A stretch of DNA of 64,000 nt from Microbacterium maritypicum MF109. Its GTDB lineage: Bacteria > Actinomycetota > Actinomycetes > Actinomycetales > Microbacteriaceae. The translations under genes and the position numbers were made by a program. The notes under the pieces were generated by a model. It worked only from the letters and a program-made list of their open reading frames with translations, searched no databases and was not told where the DNA came from. Each line of letters opens with the position of its first letter. The first letter of the stretch is position 1. This document shows positions 25,827 to 34,327 of this stretch, piece by piece. The DNA lies in contig NZ_ATAO01000101.1 in NCBI RefSeq assembly GCF_000455825.1, positions 1-64,000 of the forward strand. Direction: 5' to 3'.

Positions 25827-26477
25827 GTGACCCAGACCATCGCCGCCCGCGCCGCCCTCCTCGACATGGACGGCACCCTCGTCGACTCGACCGCCGTCGT
25901 GGAACGGCTGTGGCTCGCATGGGCAGAGCCGCACGGCATCGATCCGGAGACGGTGCTGCGCACCGTGCACGGGCGACAGGGCCATCAGAGCATGGCGATC
26001 ATGCTTCCGGAGCGCGATCATGCGATCAACCTCCACGAGAACGACATCATGCTCGCGAACGAGGCGGGTGACGTCGACGGAGTGATCGAGATCCCCGGCG
26101 CACGTGCGCTGCTCGATGCGCTGCGGCCCTTCCCACACGCGATCGTCACCTCCGCGAACGTCGCACTCATGACCGCACGGATGCGGGCCGCGGGCCTCAC
26201 CGTTCCCGCACAGAAGGTCACGGCCGAGGATGTGTCCGCCTCCAAGCCCGACCCCGAAGGGTTCCTCCGCGCGGCAGAACTGCTCGGGATCGCTCCGGCG
26301 GATTGTGTCGTGTTCGAAGACTCCGGTGCGGGCATCCAGGCGGGCCTCGCTGCGGGAATGCGCGTCGTCGGCGTGGGCACGCACGCCGCGGCCCACCACC
26401 CGACCGTCCTAGTCACCGACCTCTCCCAGGTCGCTGTCTCCCCCACGGCCGACGGGTTCGAGCTCACGATCGGATGA
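25827..26477 (+). CDS. HAD-family sugar phosphatase
   Basis: A 216-residue HAD hydrolase of the beta-phosphoglucomutase-like subgroup. Motif I LLDMDGTLVDST gives nucleophile Asp13 and acid Asp15; motif II is the Thr/Ser in AIVTSANV; Lys in SASKPDPEGF is motif III; VVFEDSGAGIQAG is motif IV. A helical cap lies between residues 18 and 85. It resembles glycerol-3-phosphate or 2-deoxyglucose-6-phosphate phosphatases; natural substrate unknown. Confidence 0.88.
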   Translation: MTQTIAARAALLDMDGTLVDSTAVVERLWLAWAEPHGIDPETVLRTVHGRQGHQSMAIMLPERDHAINLHENDIMLANEAGDVDGVIEIPGARALLDALRPFPHAIVTSANVALMTARMRAAGLTVPAQKVTAEDVSASKPDPEGFLRAAELLGIAPADCVVFEDSGAGIQAGLAAGMRVVGVGTHAAAHHPTVLVTDLSQVAVSPTADGFELTIG

Positions 26478-26535
26478 CGTCGCCCGCTCCTCCCGCCGAC
26501 CCTTCACGATCTGCCCGCGCCGCTACGATGAGGCG

Positions 26536-26892
26536 ATGCGACGTTTCCCCGCCTCGGTCTACGAAACCGGTGAGGAGCCCGATCCGCGCTTCTCTCTCGC
26601 GAACGAGCGGACGTTTCTCGCCTGGACGCGCACCGGGCTCGCGCTGATCGCCGGTGGCGTCGCCCTCGAGGTGCTCGGCCTCGACCTCCACGCCGGCTTC
26701 CGTCTCGCAGCCTCGCTGGTGCTGATCGTCACCGGCACTGCCGTCGCACCGCTCGCCTGGTGGGAGTGGATGCGCGCCGAACGTGCGATGCGTCGCTCCC
26801 GCCCACTGCCCGGAGCATTCTCTGCCGTGGTGCTCGCGATCGTGGTGACGGTCGTCGGCCTGCTCGTCCTGGCCGGGGTGCTCTGGCGGTGA
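26536..26892 (+). CDS. DUF202 (YidH-like) membrane protein
   Basis: A 118-residue protein with three hydrophobic helices and the DUF202 signature DPRFSLANERTFLAWTRTGLALIAGG at residues 16-41. TACGAT lies six bases before the ATG, indicating leaderless expression. Its stop overlaps the GTG of the following gene, which encodes a second DUF202-like protein, so the pair is coupled and may form a heteromer. Function of the family is unknown. Confidence 0.85.
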   Translation: MRRFPASVYETGEEPDPRFSLANERTFLAWTRTGLALIAGGVALEVLGLDLHAGFRLAASLVLIVTGTAVAPLAWWEWMRAERAMRRSRPLPGAFSAVVLAIVVTVVGLLVLAGVLWR

Positions 26893-27326
26893 CGGCTCGC
26901 AGGTCGGATACCGGACGACCGGATGCTCCGGGGCCACACGCACAGGGGCCTTTCGATCCGGGCCTGCAACCCGAGCGCACCGAACTCGCCTGGCGCCGCA
27001 CGGCCCTCGCGATCGCCATCGGCTCGCTGGTGTCGCTGCGCATCTTCCCTCTGCTGCTACCGCCCGCCTTCACCGCGTGGGGGTTCGTCCCCGGTGCTGT
27101 CGGCCTCGTGGCGGCCTGCGCCCTCTGGTTCGCGGCACGCCGACGTCAGCTGCGGATGACCGCATGGCTGCACTCGACACTTCCGGGCGCGACGCCGCCG
27201 GGCTCGGCGCGGATCACGGCGCCCGGCGGAGGGCTGCTCGTCGCCCTCACCGCTCTCGCAACGGCATTCGGGGTCCTGTGCATCGGGATCGTCGTCGTGT
27301 CGTCGTTCGTTCAGTTGCGCGGATAG
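26889..27326 (+). CDS. Second DUF202-like membrane protein
   Basis: A 145-residue protein with a polar N-terminus and three helices. The DUF202 signature is shortened to LQPERTELAWRRTALAIAIGSLVSL. The GTG start overlaps the previous stop (GTGA). Its last 16 bases overlap the end of the Lrp-type regulator gene on the other strand. Partner of the preceding DUF202 protein by coupling. Confidence 0.8.
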   Translation: MTARRSDTGRPDAPGPHAQGPFDPGLQPERTELAWRRTALAIAIGSLVSLRIFPLLLPPAFTAWGFVPGAVGLVAACALWFAARRRQLRMTAWLHSTLPGATPPGSARITAPGGGLLVALTALATAFGVLCIGIVVVSSFVQLRG

Positions 27327-27748
27327 TCCTCGAAGATCAGCGTCGTCCTCGTCGAGCGGATCGAGGGGATCGCCTGGATGTCCTCCAGCACGATGCGACG
27401 CAGATCGCGGGCGTCGTTCGCACGCACCAGCAGGATCACGTCGAAGTCGCCACCGACCAGCGCCATGTGCTCGATCTCGGGTATCGAGCGCAGCCGTTCG
27501 CTCACCGCCTGCCAGGTCGCCTGCTCGATCGCGAGGGTCACGTAGGCACTGGCGTGGTGCCCGAGCAGCACAGGGTCGGTGCGCACCGTGTACCCCGTGA
27601 TGACGCCTGTGTCGGTGAGCCGTTTGATCCTCGCGTGCGCACCGGCGCGCGAGATGTGCACGGCATCCGCGATCGCGGTCATCGACGCGCGCGCATCCTG
27701 ACGCAGTTCCTCGAGGATTGCCCGATCCGTCTCATCCAGAGCGACCAT
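27311..27748 (-). CDS. Lrp/AsnC-family transcriptional regulator
   Basis: A 145-residue regulator. Helix-turn-helix ASMTAIADAVHISRAGAHARIKRLTDTGVI at residues 22-51, followed by the RAM ligand-binding domain ending EDIQAIPSIRSTRTTLIFE. ATG preceded by GGAAGGGG. It is divergent from the 2-oxoacid dehydrogenase operon and, like BkdR-type regulators, probably controls it in response to a branched-chain amino or keto acid. Confidence 0.9.
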   Translation of the reverse strand: MVALDETDRAILEELRQDARASMTAIADAVHISRAGAHARIKRLTDTGVITGYTVRTDPVLLGHHASAYVTLAIEQATWQAVSERLRSIPEIEHMALVGGDFDVILLVRANDARDLRRIVLEDIQAIPSIRSTRTTLIFEDYPRN

Positions 27749-27766
27749 GCGACCCCTTCCTCGATG

Positions 27767-27777
27767 CAGAATTTCTG
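27767..27777. promoter_or_regulatory. Candidate Lrp-type operator
   Basis: CAGAA-T-TTCTG is a perfect palindrome in the AT-rich part of the 150-bp spacer between the Lrp-type regulator and the 2-oxoacid dehydrogenase operon. Its position 18 bases upstream of the regulator start fits autoregulation and control of the divergent operon. Confidence 0.4.
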
Positions 27778-27898
27778 ACACTTCGCTCAAGAATGCCTCA
27801 TGTGACGAGCTTTCATCCACGATTCCGCAAAAGATCTTGGATGAGTGACGCCCCAGAGGCATGCTGTCCTCATCGAGTTCGGCAAGGAGGGCGAACGC

Positions 27899-29029
27899 AT
27901 GCTGCACACCGACCTGCTCCCGCGCGACACCGCGGTGCAACTGATCGACGAAGACGGAACGGCCGTCGCCGACGAGCGGTATGCGCTCCCCGATTCGGAC
28001 ACGCTGCTCGCGGCGTACCGCGGGCTCGTCGAGGGCCGGCGCATCAACGATCAGGCCGGAGCCCTCGTGCGCCAGGGCCGCCTCGCCGTCTACCCGTCGT
28101 CGCACGGGCAGGAAGCCTGCCAGGTCGGTGCCGCCATGTCGCTCGGCGCCACGGATTGGCTGTTCCCCACCTATCGCGACTCGGTCGCCGTCATCGCGCG
28201 CGGTGTCGACCCCGCCGATGCGATGGTGCTCCTCAAGGGCGACTGGCATTCGGGGTACGACGTGCGCGCACACCGCGTCGCCCCGCAGGCCACTCCGCTC
28301 GCCACCCAGCTGCTGCACGCCGTCGGCTTCGCCCAGGCGGCGAAGCATCGGGGCGAGGACACGGTCGTCCTCGCGCTCTGCGGCGACGGCGCCACCAGTG
28401 AGGGCGACTTCCACGAAGCCATGAACTTCGCCGCGGTGTTCCACGTCCCCGTGGTCTTCTTCGTGCAGAACAACGAGTTCGCGATCTCGGTCCCGCTCTC
28501 TCGCCAGACGGCCGCCCCCTCGCTCGCCCACAAGGCCATCGGCTACGGGATGCCCGGGCAGCGGGTCGACGGCAACGACGTCGCCGCCGTGGTCGCCGTG
28601 CTCGACGAGGCCATGTCTCGCGCCCGCGCCGGCGGAGGGCCGAGCCTCGTCGAGGCGCACACGTATCGGATGCAGGCGCACACCAACGCCGACGACGACA
28701 CCCGCTACCGGGAGCGCGACGAGGTGCAGGCCTGGATCGCCCGTGACCCGCTGCTGCGCCTTCGGGCGCACCTGACCGCCACCGGCGCGCTCGACACCGC
28801 GACCGAGGAGCGCTTCGCCTCGGGAGCCGAGGAGATCGCCGCAGCGATGCGGACCGCGTTGAACACCGACGCCGACCTCGACCCCGAAGACCTGTTCCGC
28901 TTCGTGACCGAGACCCGATCCTCTCAGCTCGACGAGCAGTGGGACCTGCTGCGCGGCGAGATCGAACGGTCGCGTCTCACCGATGCCGGAGCCGGAGCCG
29001 GAGCCGCGATGAACGGAGCACGCCGATGA
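27899..29029 (+). CDS. Branched-chain 2-oxoacid (or pyruvate) dehydrogenase E1 alpha subunit
   Basis: A 376-residue thiamine-diphosphate-dependent E1 alpha. The TPP/Mg motif is LCGDGATSEGDFHEAMNFAAVF, ending with the QNN motif (FFVQNNEFAIS). The lid region HRVAPQATPLATQLLHAVG and the conserved THTNADDDTRYR block are in place. ATG at 27899 is preceded by AAGGAGG. First of three coupled genes; the divergent Lrp regulator suggests branched-chain keto acids rather than pyruvate as substrate, but sequence alone does not separate the two. Confidence 0.9.
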   Translation: MLHTDLLPRDTAVQLIDEDGTAVADERYALPDSDTLLAAYRGLVEGRRINDQAGALVRQGRLAVYPSSHGQEACQVGAAMSLGATDWLFPTYRDSVAVIARGVDPADAMVLLKGDWHSGYDVRAHRVAPQATPLATQLLHAVGFAQAAKHRGEDTVVLALCGDGATSEGDFHEAMNFAAVFHVPVVFFVQNNEFAISVPLSRQTAAPSLAHKAIGYGMPGQRVDGNDVAAVVAVLDEAMSRARAGGGPSLVEAHTYRMQAHTNADDDTRYRERDEVQAWIARDPLLRLRAHLTATGALDTATEERFASGAEEIAAAMRTALNTDADLDPEDLFRFVTETRSSQLDEQWDLLRGEIERSRLTDAGAGAGAAMNGARR

Positions 29030-30054
29030 CGATCGCACAGGACGACACCCGCACCGAGAGCGAAGCCGCCACGGTGACGACGATGACGATGGCCGCCGCG
29101 TTGAACCGTGCCCTGGCCGATGCCATCGAGTCCGATCCCGATGTCGTGGTGTTCGGCGAAGACGTGGGCGCGCTGGGCGGTGTCTTCCGCATCACCGACG
29201 GTCTCACCGCCCGGTTCGGCGAAGAGCGCTGCTTCGACACCCCGCTCGCGGAATCCGGCATCGTCGGCACCGCTGTCGGCATGGCCATGAACGGCCTTCG
29301 TCCCGTGGTCGAGATGCAGTTCGATGCGTTCGCCCTCCCCGCCTTCGAGCAGGTCGTCAGCCACGTCGCCAAACTCGGCAACCGCACCCGGGGCGGCATG
29401 CGGATGCCGTTGGTGATCCGCATCCCCTTCGGCGGCGGCATCGGCGGGGTGGAGCATCACTGCGACTCGTCCGAGGCCTACTACGCGCACACGCCCGGCC
29501 TCACGGTCGTCAGCCCGTCCACTCCGCAGGATGCCTACTCGCTGCTGCGTGCGGCGATCACCTCCCCCGACCCTGTGGTCTTCCTCGAACCGAAGAAGCT
29601 CTACTGGGCCAAGGGCGAGGTCGACACCTCGGTCACCGCCGACCTGGGAACGGCCCGAATCGCCCGTGAGGGTTCCGACGTGACGCTCCTGGCATACGGG
29701 TCATCGGTTCCGCTCGCGCTCGACGTCGCCGACGTCGCCGCCGCCGAGGGGCGCAGCGTGCAGGTCGTCGACGTGCGCTCGCTCTCGCCGTTCGACGATG
29801 CGACGGTGACGGCCGCCGTGAAGTCGACCGGCCGCGCCGTGGTCATCGCCGAGGCCCCGGGATACGTGAGCGTCGCATCCGAGATCCAGGCTCGCGTCTT
29901 CGAGCGCTGCTTCGAGTACCTCGCAGCTCCCGTGCGCCGGGTGACCGGCTTCGACACGCCGTATGCCCCGCCGAAGCTCGAGCACTGGTACCTGCCCGAC
30001 GTCGATCGCGTGCTCGACGCGATCGACACGCTGCACTGGGAGGACGACGCATGA
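29026..30054 (+). CDS. 2-oxoacid dehydrogenase E1 beta subunit
   Basis: A 342-residue E1 beta. Seen are TMAAALNRALADAIESDP, VVVFGEDVGALGGVFRIT with the TPP-contacting Glu, PLAESGIVGTAVGMAM, GVEHHCDSSEAYYAH and the C-terminal RVTGFDTPYAPPKLE. ATG overlaps the E1 alpha stop (ATGA). With E1 alpha it forms the heterotetramer that decarboxylates the keto acid and acylates E2. Confidence 0.92.
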   Translation: MTIAQDDTRTESEAATVTTMTMAAALNRALADAIESDPDVVVFGEDVGALGGVFRITDGLTARFGEERCFDTPLAESGIVGTAVGMAMNGLRPVVEMQFDAFALPAFEQVVSHVAKLGNRTRGGMRMPLVIRIPFGGGIGGVEHHCDSSEAYYAHTPGLTVVSPSTPQDAYSLLRAAITSPDPVVFLEPKKLYWAKGEVDTSVTADLGTARIAREGSDVTLLAYGSSVPLALDVADVAAAEGRSVQVVDVRSLSPFDDATVTAAVKSTGRAVVIAEAPGYVSVASEIQARVFERCFEYLAAPVRRVTGFDTPYAPPKLEHWYLPDVDRVLDAIDTLHWEDDA

Positions 30055-31517
30055 GCACCCCGCTGAAGCCGCACGCTGGCACGCAGGTGTTCCTCCTGCC
30101 CGACCTCGGCGAAGGCCTCACCGAGGCCGGACTCGTGCAGTGGCTCGTGTCGGTGGGAGACACCATCACGACCGATCAGCCGATCGCCGAGGTCGAGACC
30201 GCGAAGAGCATCGTCGAGCTGCCGTCGCCGTTCGCCGGCATCGTCACCGCGCTGCACGGCACCGCCGGCGACACGATCGACGTCGGTGCCCCCGTGCTCG
30301 AGGTGGCGGACTCCCTGCCGTCTCCGGCCGCGCCCACCGCCGAACCGGCGCAGCCCGAGCACGAGGCCTACCGCGAAGAGGAGCGCGCGGGTTCGGGGAA
30401 CGTGCTCATCGGCTACGGCACCACCGCGCGTCCCACCATGGGGCGACGCCGTCCGTCAGCCGCCTCGGTGTCTGCGCCTCGGTCACCGGCGACAGCATCG
30501 ACCCCCACGCCGACCGCGGTCCCTTCCGCCCCGAGCACCCCCGAGACTCCTCCTCCGTCGCGATCGGCCGACCGCAGACCTGTCGCTGTCCGCTCCCCGC
30601 TCGTTCGCCGACTCGCTCGGGACCTCGGTCTCGACGTGCACTCGATCGCCGCGACCGGCACCGACGGCGCCGTGACGCGCGCAGACGTGCTGCGGGCCGC
30701 CGTCGAGAACGCCGTCGACACTGCCGTGGACACTGCCGTGGACGCTGCCGCTGCACACCATGACGGCTCCACCGCAGGCGGCGGCACGCCCGGACACCCG
30801 CTCGCCGAGACGGTCGACGGCCTCGGGGTGCTCTCCCGCGAGCGGATGTCGCCGTTGCGTCGGGCTGTGAGCGCGAAGCTCACCCGCAGCCGATCCGAGA
30901 TCCCCGAAGCCACCGTCTGGGTCGACGTCGATGCCACCACGCTGTGGGACCTGCGTTCGCAGATGGCACCGGAGGGAGGCAAGGCTCCGTCGGTGACCGC
31001 GCTCCTCGCACGTTTCGTCCTGCTCGCCCTCGAGGACTATCCCGTGCTCGCATCGCGCCTCAAGGAGAGCGGGGACGAGATCATCTCGTTCGACGGCGTG
31101 AACCTCGGCATCGCAGCAGACACCGAACGGGGGCTCCTTGTTCCGGTGCTCCCCCGCGCGCACGCGCTCACGGTCGCGCAGCTCGACACGGCACTGCGCG
31201 AGCTCACCGCCACGGCGCGCTCCGGGACGATGCCGCCGGAGCGCCTGCGGGGATCGACGTTCACCCTCAACAACTACGGCGGCCTCGGGGTCGATGGATC
31301 GGCCGCGATCATCAACCACCCCGATGTGGCGATCCTCGGCATCGGGCGGATCATCGAGCGACCGTGGGTCGTGGAGGGGGCGATCGTGGCGCGCCGGATC
31401 GTGCAGCTCTCCCTCGCGTTCGACCACCGGGTGTGCGACGGCGGCTACGCCGCGGGCTTCCTGCGGCGGGTGACCGAGCTCATCGAGCATCCGCTGCGCG
31501 CGTTCGGGAGGGTCTGA
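30051..31517 (+). CDS. Dihydrolipoamide acyltransferase (E2) of the 2-oxoacid dehydrogenase complex
   Basis: A 488-residue E2 with one lipoyl domain (Lys52 in VETAKSIVE), a long Pro/Ser/Ala linker, a peripheral subunit-binding domain (SPLVRRLARDLGLDVHSIAAT, about 183-215) and a catalytic core ending in the active-site motif FDHRVCDGGYAAGF. A run of repeated TAVDTAVDAA between binding domain and core is low-complexity linker. ATG overlaps the E1 beta stop. No E3 gene is in the operon, so a shared dihydrolipoamide dehydrogenase elsewhere is expected. Confidence 0.92.
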   Translation: MSTPLKPHAGTQVFLLPDLGEGLTEAGLVQWLVSVGDTITTDQPIAEVETAKSIVELPSPFAGIVTALHGTAGDTIDVGAPVLEVADSLPSPAAPTAEPAQPEHEAYREEERAGSGNVLIGYGTTARPTMGRRRPSAASVSAPRSPATASTPTPTAVPSAPSTPETPPPSRSADRRPVAVRSPLVRRLARDLGLDVHSIAATGTDGAVTRADVLRAAVENAVDTAVDTAVDAAAAHHDGSTAGGGTPGHPLAETVDGLGVLSRERMSPLRRAVSAKLTRSRSEIPEATVWVDVDATTLWDLRSQMAPEGGKAPSVTALLARFVLLALEDYPVLASRLKESGDEIISFDGVNLGIAADTERGLLVPVLPRAHALTVAQLDTALRELTATARSGTMPPERLRGSTFTLNNYGGLGVDGSAAIINHPDVAILGIGRIIERPWVVEGAIVARRIVQLSLAFDHRVCDGGYAAGFLRRVTELIEHPLRAFGRV

Positions 31518-31573
31518 CGGAGAAGTCCTGGATTCTCGATTCCGCGGATGACGATGCGCTACGCTCGGCAATT

Positions 31574-31595
31574 ACTGACCGACCATTCGGTCATG
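31574..31595. promoter_or_regulatory. PaaR-type operator before the MHS transporter
   Basis: A 22-bp imperfect palindrome with half-sites ACTGACCG and CGGTCATG. It shares the layout (ACTnACCG, CG centre, CGGTnAGT) with the three other sites at 33023, 40654 and 50037. It lies 58 bp upstream of the transporter ATG, just downstream of a TACGCT -10-like hexamer (31560-31565). Confidence 0.7.
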
Positions 31596-31653
31596 AATAA
31601 CCGGAGTGCTTCATCGCCCTCTCCCCTCGGAATCGCAGAACAACGGAGTTCGC

Positions 31654-32973
31654 ATGACGTCAGCAGTGTCCGACCGCACCTCGTCCGCACGAATGCCCGC
31701 CGAAGAACGGAGGGTGCTCGCCGGCACCCTCGTCGGTACGTCGATCGAGTGGTACGACTTCTTCATCTACGCCCAGGCCGCAGGGCTGGTCCTCGCGCCC
31801 CTGTTCCTCGCCCCCATCGCCGAGGAGAGTCCCGGCTTCGCGCAGGTGCTCTCCTTCGCCACGATCGGCATCTCGTTCCTCTTCCGCCCCCTGGGGGCGA
31901 TCGTCGCCGGCCACCTCGGCGACAAGCTCGGGCGCAAGAAGATGCTCGTGCTCACACTCATCATGATGGGACTGTCCACGTCTCTGATCGGTCTCCTGCC
32001 GACGTACGCGGCCATCGGCGTGGCCGCGCCCATCCTGCTCATCCTGCTCCGCATCGTGCAGGGGTTCTCCGCGGGTGGCGAGTGGGGCGGCGCGGCATTG
32101 ATGGCAGTCGAGCATGCCCCGAACAACCGACGAGGGCTCTTCGGGGCCTTTCCGCAGATCGGCGTGCCTGTCGGCATGATCCTCGCGACCTCGACACTGT
32201 GGGTGCTCACCAGCTCGATGTCGCCGGAGGCCTTCCTCGAGTGGGGGTGGCGCATCCCGTTCCTGCTCTCGATCGTGCTCATCGCTGTCGGTTACGTGAT
32301 CCGTCGCGCGGTCGACGAGAGCCCGGTCTTCGAGGATCTGCGACGTCGCCGCAAGGAGGCCTCCGCCCCGCTGAGCCGCCTGTTCCGCCAGAACACCAAG
32401 CAGGTCGTCCTCACCGCGATCATCTTCATCGCGAACAACGCGGCGGGCTACCTGCTCATCGCCTTCTTCGCGACCTACGCCGTCACGACGCTGGGCATGG
32501 AACGTCCGCCGGTGCTGCTGGCGACGACGCTCGCCTCGTTCGGCTGGCTCATCTTCACCCTGTGGGGCGGACATCTCTCCGATCGACTCGGCCGCATCCG
32601 CACCTTCCAGATCGGCTACGTGGTACTCGCGCTCTGGGCGGTGCCGATGTGGTTCCTGATCGATACCGCGAACATCCTCTGGTACTTCGTGGCGCTGTTC
32701 GTGATGACGTTCGCCCTCGGTTTGTCGTACGGCCCTCAGGCCGCCCTCTACGCGGAGATGTTCCCCGCGAACGTGCGCTACTCGGGCGTCTCGATCGGGT
32801 ATGCCCTCGGGGCCATCCTCGGCGGAGCCTTCGCACCGATGATCGCCGAGGCTCTGATGAACCAGTTCCACGCGGCATGGACAATCGGCATCTACATCGC
32901 CGTGGCCGCCGTGATCTCGCTCATCGGCGTCTCGCTCGTCAAAGAGACGAAGGGCGTGGATCTGCACACCTGA
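31654..32973 (+). CDS. MFS transporter, metabolite:H+ symporter type, probable phenylacetate uptake
   Basis: A 439-residue, twelve-helix permease of the metabolite:H+ symporter subfamily (ShiA/KgtP/ProP-like). Markers are GTSIEWYDFFIYA in helix 1, GDKLGRKKMLV in loop 2-3, QGFSAGGEWGGAALMAVEHAP and GHLSDRLGRIRTF in loop 8-9. ATG at 31654 follows CGGAG. The PaaR-type operator upstream and the adjoining paa genes suggest it imports phenylacetate or a related aromatic acid; the substrate is inferred only from context. Confidence 0.87.
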   Translation: MTSAVSDRTSSARMPAEERRVLAGTLVGTSIEWYDFFIYAQAAGLVLAPLFLAPIAEESPGFAQVLSFATIGISFLFRPLGAIVAGHLGDKLGRKKMLVLTLIMMGLSTSLIGLLPTYAAIGVAAPILLILLRIVQGFSAGGEWGGAALMAVEHAPNNRRGLFGAFPQIGVPVGMILATSTLWVLTSSMSPEAFLEWGWRIPFLLSIVLIAVGYVIRRAVDESPVFEDLRRRRKEASAPLSRLFRQNTKQVVLTAIIFIANNAAGYLLIAFFATYAVTTLGMERPPVLLATTLASFGWLIFTLWGGHLSDRLGRIRTFQIGYVVLALWAVPMWFLIDTANILWYFVALFVMTFALGLSYGPQAALYAEMFPANVRYSGVSIGYALGAILGGAFAPMIAEALMNQFHAAWTIGIYIAVAAVISLIGVSLVKETKGVDLHT

Positions 32974-33019
32974 CGAGCCGATCGACGACGCGGGATCGCG
33001 GTGGTCACCGCGCCTGTGC

Positions 33020-33044
33020 CATAATTACCGGACGATCGGTCAGT
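33020..33044 (+). promoter_or_regulatory. paaJ promoter -10 and PaaR-type operator
   Basis: A -10-like CATAAT (33020-33025) runs into a 22-bp palindrome at 33023-33044 with half-sites AATTACCG and CGGTCAGT. Binding there would block open-complex formation for the paaJ-paaF-paaH-paaZ transcript. A second, shorter CGATCG element follows at 33054. Confidence 0.72.
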
Positions 33045-33121
33045 AATTCGGGCCGATCGTCCGGACAGACCGATCAGCCGGACGACGGTCGCCGTCGAGA
33101 CAACGAAGTCAGGAGTTCCGC

Positions 33122-34327
33122 ATGACCGAGGCATATCTCGTCGGAGGCGTACGCACCCCGGTCGGACGCTACGGCGGCGCCCTCGCCTCCGTGCGCCCCG
33201 ACGACCTCGCATCGATCGTCGTGCGCGAAGCGGTGCGGCGCGCGGGGATCGACCCCCTGCAGGCGGAGATCGACGAGGTGATCCTCGGTGCGGCCAACCA
33301 GGCCGGGGAAGACAACCGCAACGTCGCCAGGATGGCCGTCCTGCTCGCGGGCCTCCCCGACACCGTGCCCGGCATCACGGTCAACCGGCTGTGCGCCTCG
33401 GGGATGTCGGCCGTCACGATGGCAGCGCAGGCCATCCGCGCCGGTGATGCCGACCTCATCGTCGCCGGCGGCGTCGAGTCGATGACACGCGCCCCCTGGG
33501 TGCAGGCCAAACCGGAGAAGGCCTGGGCGAAGCCGGGCGCTGCTTTCGACACCTCGATCGGCTGGAGATTCCCGAACCCCCGCCTGCTCGCACGAGAGAA
33601 GGCGACGTTCACGATGCCGGAGACCGCAGAGGAGGTCGCTCGCGTCGACCGCATCACCCGCGACGAAGCGGATGCGTTCGCACTGCGATCGCAGCAGCGC
33701 GCCGCATCGGCGATCGCCGATGGACGCTTCGAGGCGGAGATCGTCGGCGTCCCCCTCGACGCCGCCGTCAGCGCCGGTGCGGAGGTCCGCGTGGACGAGG
33801 GCCCCCGTCCGGAGACGACCCTCGAGGGACTTGCGCGCCTGCGTCCCGTCGTGGCCGGCGGTCAGGTCGTCACCGCCGGCAACTCCAGCGCCCTCAACGA
33901 CGGTGCTTCCGCGATCGTCGTGGCGAGCGCGGAAGCCGTCGAGCGCTACGGACTGGTGCCGCGGGCACGTATCGTGGCCGGCACCAGTGCGGGCCTGGCT
34001 CCCGAGGTCATGGGCCTCGGCCCGGTTCCTGCGACACAGAAGGCGCTGCGTCGATCCGGGCTCTCCATCGACGACATCGGCTCGATCGAGCTCAACGAGG
34101 CGTTCGCCACGCAATCCATCGCCTGCATCAGAAGACTCGGACTCGACGAGTCGCGCGTGAATGCCGACGGCGGAGCCATCGCCCTCGGCCACCCACTCGG
34201 CTCCTCCGGATCCCGTCTGCTCGTCACCCTCCTCGGCCGCATGGAGCGCGAAGGCTCTCGATACGGACTCGCCACCATGTGCGTCGGCGTGGGGCAGGGC
34301 GCAGCCGTGATCGTGGAGAAGGTCTGA
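33122..34327 (+). CDS. paaJ: Beta-ketoadipyl-CoA / 3-oxo-5,6-dehydrosuberyl-CoA thiolase
   Basis: A 401-residue thiolase. Nucleophilic Cys91 is in NRLCASGMSAV; the catalytic His lies in NADGGAIALGHPLGSSG and the second Cys in MCVGVGQGAAV. In the phenylacetate pathway this enzyme performs the two thiolytic steps that release acetyl-CoA and finally succinyl-CoA. First gene of a four-gene plus-strand transcript behind a PaaR-type operator; the downstream enoyl-CoA hydratase start overlaps its stop. Confidence 0.9.
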   Translation: MTEAYLVGGVRTPVGRYGGALASVRPDDLASIVVREAVRRAGIDPLQAEIDEVILGAANQAGEDNRNVARMAVLLAGLPDTVPGITVNRLCASGMSAVTMAAQAIRAGDADLIVAGGVESMTRAPWVQAKPEKAWAKPGAAFDTSIGWRFPNPRLLAREKATFTMPETAEEVARVDRITRDEADAFALRSQQRAASAIADGRFEAEIVGVPLDAAVSAGAEVRVDEGPRPETTLEGLARLRPVVAGGQVVTAGNSSALNDGASAIVVASAEAVERYGLVPRARIVAGTSAGLAPEVMGLGPVPATQKALRRSGLSIDDIGSIELNEAFATQSIACIRRLGLDESRVNADGGAIALGHPLGSSGSRLLVTLLGRMEREGSRYGLATMCVGVGQGAAVIVEKV

